Part shown: positions 6,471 through 8,588 of the stretch, one piece after another | Numbering within the stretch: position 1 is the first letter of the stretch | How the letters are laid out: every line of letters begins with the position of its first letter | Assembly (NCBI GenBank): GCA_946187475.1 | Contig: CAMHRJ010000079.1 | Location: forward strand, 1-8,588 | Length of the DNA stretch: 8,588 nt | Reading direction: 5' to 3' | From: an uncultured Clostridia bacterium | Lineage (GTDB): Bacteria; Bacillota; Clostridia; Oscillospirales; Oscillospiraceae | The notes under the pieces: generated by a model | Seen by the model: only the letters and a program-made list of their open reading frames with translations | What the model was told of the DNA's origin: nothing | Databases searched by the model: none | Translations under genes and position numbers: made by a program

Positions 6471-6485
6471 CATCATTTCGGATGT

Positions 6486-8369
6486 TTATTTCTTCAGCTC
6501 CATGTAGCGGTTGAGAACTGCCGCCAGCTGGGCGCGGGTGGAGTTGCCCTGGGGCGCGAAGGTGCCGTCCTCCATGCCCAGAACGACGCCCTTCTCCACG
6601 GCCCAGGCCACCGCCGGGACCGCGTAGGTGCTAATCTTCGTAGCGTCCTTGAACTGCTTCACACCGTCGGCGTTCTTCACGGTGTCCTGGCTGTAGCGAT
6701 ACAGCATGGCGACCATCTGCTCCCGGGTGATGTTGGCATTGGGCGTGAAGGTGGTCTCGCTGGTTCCCTTTACCACCTGGTTGTTGTAGCACCAGATCAC
6801 AGCGTCCTTGTACCAGTCTGCCGCCAGGTCCGTGAAGGGGCACTTCATACCATCCACCTTCGGAGTGCCCGCCAGGCGGTAGATCACCGTGGCAAACTCT
6901 GCACGGGTGGTGGTGCCTTCGGGCGCGAAGATCGTGTCGCCCGTGCCCTTCATGATGCTGTTTTCCCAAACGTAGTAGACGTTGTCATAGTACCAGGAGC
7001 CCTTCTTCACGTCCGTGAAGGGGAACTTCTTGGTCTCGTCGGCAGGCTTGGTGTCGTCGCCGGGTTTGGCGTCATCACCGGGTTTGGCGTCATCACCGGG
7101 CTTGGTATCGTCGCCGGGCTTGGCGTCATCACCGGGTTTGGCGTCATCACCGGGTTTGGCGTCATCACCGGGCTTGGTATCGTCACCGGGTTTGGTGTCA
7201 TCACCGGGCTTGGTGTCGTCACCGGGTTTGGTGTCATCACCGGGCTTGGTGTCGTCGCCGGGCTTGGCGTCATCACCGGGCTGGGTATCGTCCGCAGCCC
7301 GCTCGGGGAGCGCCTTGAAAATCTGGTCGGCGATGTAGGCATGGCCCGCCTCGTTGGGGTGGGTGCCCACCAGCATCATGACATAAAGGCCATCTGACTC
7401 GGAGAGATCGGAGAGGGCCGGGAAACCGAAGACCTCGGTATCCGAGATATCGACATATTTGTAATTCCAATGCTGGGGGCTGAGGGTGCTGATATAGAGG
7501 TTGATGTCCGCGATGACCGGATCAATGAGACGGCCAACCTGCAGGAAAGAAGCATCTTCACTGAGCTGGAGCGCCCGGAAGGGGTTATAAAGGCCCAGCG
7601 CAAGGACCGTTGCATCCGGATTCAGCTGGTGGATGGTGGAAGTGATCACTTCCCAGTTCTGGCGGAAGGCGATCTCACTTTCAGCGAGGGTGGAGAGCGC
7701 GGCAGTCATCACCTGCGGCAGCTTTCCCATCGTCTCCATCGTGGACATCATCTCAGCAAAGGCTGCGCCGATGCTGCCGCCGTGTTCTGTGAGCAGCGCT
7801 TTCAAACGGGCAGTGATGCCGGTCTCGGAGTCGCTGCTGTAGACGTTGGTCAGTGCGTTATGCATGGTCTTCAGCATCAGATCGTTGGAGCCGATGTTGA
7901 TCGTGATCAGGTCCGCTTCCTTGACGCTGTCCACATACTGCTGGCGCGAGGCGAGGAATGCGTCCATGTCCATGCCGAGATTGGTCGCAACCAGAAGCTC
8001 GGTGTAGTCATCGCCGTTGTAGCTCTCGTCCAGCATCATACGCAGCTCGGTGCTGCGCATACCGGAGCGGGACAGCGAGTTGGTCTTATCCGCGCCGATC
8101 GCTTTGGATACGATCTCCGGGAAGCTGTTGACCACCAGCGTGCCATCGTTCAGACCGATGACTTTGCCGTCAACGATGGCGGGGCCGTCGCTGGTAGAGT
8201 AGGGATAGGTGGACAGACCGAAACCGCCGGGGACGCTGTCACCGAGGACCGTGTAGGTATCGTAGTGCCTGACCGTCTCCTTCGTGGCGGCGCTGGCACT
8301 GATGCACACCAGGCCCATGCACAGGGCAAGAGTCAGCACCACAGCGATAAATCTTGTTGCTTTCTTCAT
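6486..8369 (-). CDS. Secreted SGNH/GDSL hydrolase with PGDD[A/T]K linker and three SLH domains
   Basis: This 627-aa exported protein is predicted to be an esterase or lipase-like enzyme held on the cell wall. The signal peptide spans residues 1 to about 27 (KK, hydrophobic core, ASA cleavage). The SGNH domain (about 37-355) shows GDS with nucleophile S45, the Gly block at SRSGMRS (100-106), GSND with N162 (160-163), and HPNEAGH with H337. The Asp normally three residues before that His is replaced by V334. A helical insert fills about 170-290. Residues 364-441 are 13 copies of PGDD[A/T]K plus a degenerate PADETK. Three SLH domains follow (about 449-500, 511-562, 573-622) with TRAE, TREQ and TRAQ motifs; such domains bind secondary wall polymers, often pyruvylated. 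I chose the ATG at 8369 because GGGAGG lies just upstream and the signal peptide begins there. The longer frame from 8414 would cover the promoter-proximal leader. The substrate is unknown. Confidence 0.93.
   Translation of the reverse strand: MKKATRFIAVVLTLALCMGLVCISASAATKETVRHYDTYTVLGDSVPGGFGLSTYPYSTSDGPAIVDGKVIGLNDGTLVVNSFPEIVSKAIGADKTNSLSRSGMRSTELRMMLDESYNGDDYTELLVATNLGMDMDAFLASRQQYVDSVKEADLITINIGSNDLMLKTMHNALTNVYSSDSETGITARLKALLTEHGGSIGAAFAEMMSTMETMGKLPQVMTAALSTLAESEIAFRQNWEVITSTIHQLNPDATVLALGLYNPFRALQLSEDASFLQVGRLIDPVIADINLYISTLSPQHWNYKYVDISDTEVFGFPALSDLSESDGLYVMMLVGTHPNEAGHAYIADQIFKALPERAADDTQPGDDAKPGDDTKPGDDTKPGDDTKPGDDTKPGDDTKPGDDAKPGDDAKPGDDAKPGDDTKPGDDAKPGDDAKPGDDTKPADETKKFPFTDVKKGSWYYDNVYYVWENSIMKGTGDTIFAPEGTTTRAEFATVIYRLAGTPKVDGMKCPFTDLAADWYKDAVIWCYNNQVVKGTSETTFTPNANITREQMVAMLYRYSQDTVKNADGVKQFKDATKISTYAVPAVAWAVEKGVVLGMEDGTFAPQGNSTRAQLAAVLNRYMELKK
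7048..7281 (-). repeat. 18-bp tandem repeat, 13 units, encoding PGDD[A/T]K
   Basis: Thirteen uninterrupted 18-base units inside the SGNH-SLH gene encode the spacer between enzyme and wall-binding domains. Each unit adds two Asp and one Lys, so the spacer is acidic and probably extended. Units differ at the Ala/Thr codon and at silent positions. Three consecutive units at 7066-7119 nearly repeat those at 7138-7191 (72-base period), and 7192-7227 nearly repeats 7228-7263 (36-base period). This indicates growth by nested duplications and a length likely to vary between strains. Confidence 0.95.
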
Positions 8370-8402
8370 GATATCCTCCCTTTTATAAATTATGGTAGAA
8401 TT

Positions 8403-8431
8403 ATTATAGCGCACAAAACCGATTTTGGGAA
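8403..8431 (-). promoter_or_regulatory. Promoter of the SGNH-SLH gene
   Basis: On the minus strand a perfect TATAAT (8403-8408) lies 17 bases from a weak -35, TTCCCA (8426-8431). A/T-rich sequence upstream (about 8432-8465) could act as an UP element. The leader before the ATG would be about 27 bases and contains GGGAGG. Assigned by eye. Confidence 0.7.
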
Positions 8432-8502
8432 TTCTTTTTTGAAAAATTGCAGCTTAAATTATTATTAAGCTCTTGGGAGGCATGTTTGCCGTTCTGCGCA
8501 CA

Positions 8503-8528
8503 AAAACCCGCCCTCTCGGGCGGGTTTT
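8503..8528 (-). terminator. Terminator of the upstream tandem SLH gene
   Basis: A perfect 11-bp stem, AAAACCCGCCC (8503-8513) with GGGCGGGTTTT (8518-8528), has a TCTC loop. It gives a U-tract on both strands. It sits just past the stop at 8535 and separates that gene from the SGNH-SLH promoter. Confidence 0.85.
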
Positions 8529-8534
8529 CAGGCT

Positions 8535-8588
8535 TTATTTCTTCAGCTCCATGTAGCGGTTGAGAACTGCCGCCAGCTGGGCGCGGGT
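8535..8588 (-). CDS. 3' end of a second SLH-domain protein gene (partial)
   Basis: Only the last 17 codons and the TAA stop are in the window. They encode TRAQLAAVLNRYMELKK, the end of an SLH domain. They are identical at the DNA level to the end of the SGNH-SLH gene (55 identical bases, 8534-8588 against 6485-6539). The gene continues beyond the right edge, so its N-terminal domain is unknown. It lies upstream of the SGNH-SLH gene in the same orientation but has its own terminator, so the two are separate transcription units. Confidence 0.85.
   Translation of the reverse strand, partial: TRAQLAAVLNRYMELKK

Noticed and set aside
7048..7281. CRISPR-like regular repeat
   Set aside because: The 18-base units are directly adjacent with no spacers, stay in frame, and encode the protein linker.
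7015..7338. Plus-strand frame encoding a Ser-Pro-Gly-Leu repeat
   Set aside because: It is the antisense image of the 18-base linker repeat; it lacks start signals and a plausible product.
8370..8414. 15-codon N-terminal extension of the SGNH-SLH gene
   Set aside because: It would start next to the -10 box and place the GGGAGG ribosome site inside the gene; the signal peptide begins at the ATG at 8369.
7470..8468. 332-codon open frame on the plus strand
   Set aside because: It is antisense to the SGNH domain and runs through that gene's promoter.

Overview
The window looks like chromosomal DNA of a GC-rich, Gram-positive gut Clostridia member, probably in the Oscillospiraceae (relatives of Oscillibacter, Flavonifractor or Faecalibacterium). 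This is inferred from the GC-rich codon use combined with good Shine-Dalgarno sites, the protein families present, an SLH-anchored surface protein, and interspersed hairpin repeats of a kind I recall from such genomes. No database search was possible, so the taxon is a guess.

Layout. (1) Bases 120-4451, minus strand: a tight three-gene operon read right to left. It encodes a GH13 oligo-1,6-glucosidase-type alpha-glucosidase, peptidase T (pepT, ATGA overlap), and a membrane-anchored CapA-family protein that probably starts at TTG. A perfect hairpin at 86-111 closes it. (2) Bases 4452-4580: a compact divergent control region with two back-to-back promoters, both of extended -10 type. (3) Bases 4581-5847, plus strand: a 42-aa membrane or lipoprotein-like peptide, a 74-aa acidic coiled-coil protein and a PF06189-type 5'-nucleotidase, in overlapping or near-touching order. 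(4) Bases 5848-6485: a gene-free junction where two transcription units converge. It has a terminator hairpin at each end and three different inverted-repeat elements between them. (5) Bases 6486-8369, minus strand: a secreted SGNH/GDSL hydrolase with a 13-unit PGDD[A/T]K spacer and three SLH domains. (6) Bases 8370-8588: its promoter, the terminator of the next gene upstream, and the last 17 codons of that gene. Those codons are identical to the SGNH gene's 3' end, so SLH-protein genes lie in tandem.

Function. The minus operon combines cytoplasmic sugar and peptide scavenging (isomalto-oligosaccharide hydrolysis, tripeptide hydrolysis) with a surface metallophosphatase-like CapA protein. The plus operon adds nucleotide dephosphorylation with two small proteins of unknown role. 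The SLH protein is an exported, wall-bound esterase or lipase-like enzyme. I see no defence system, CRISPR array, phage, transposase, rRNA or tRNA. The least ordinary content is the stacked repeat elements, the nested linker repeat, the tandem SLH genes with identical 3' ends, and the two unrecognised small genes.
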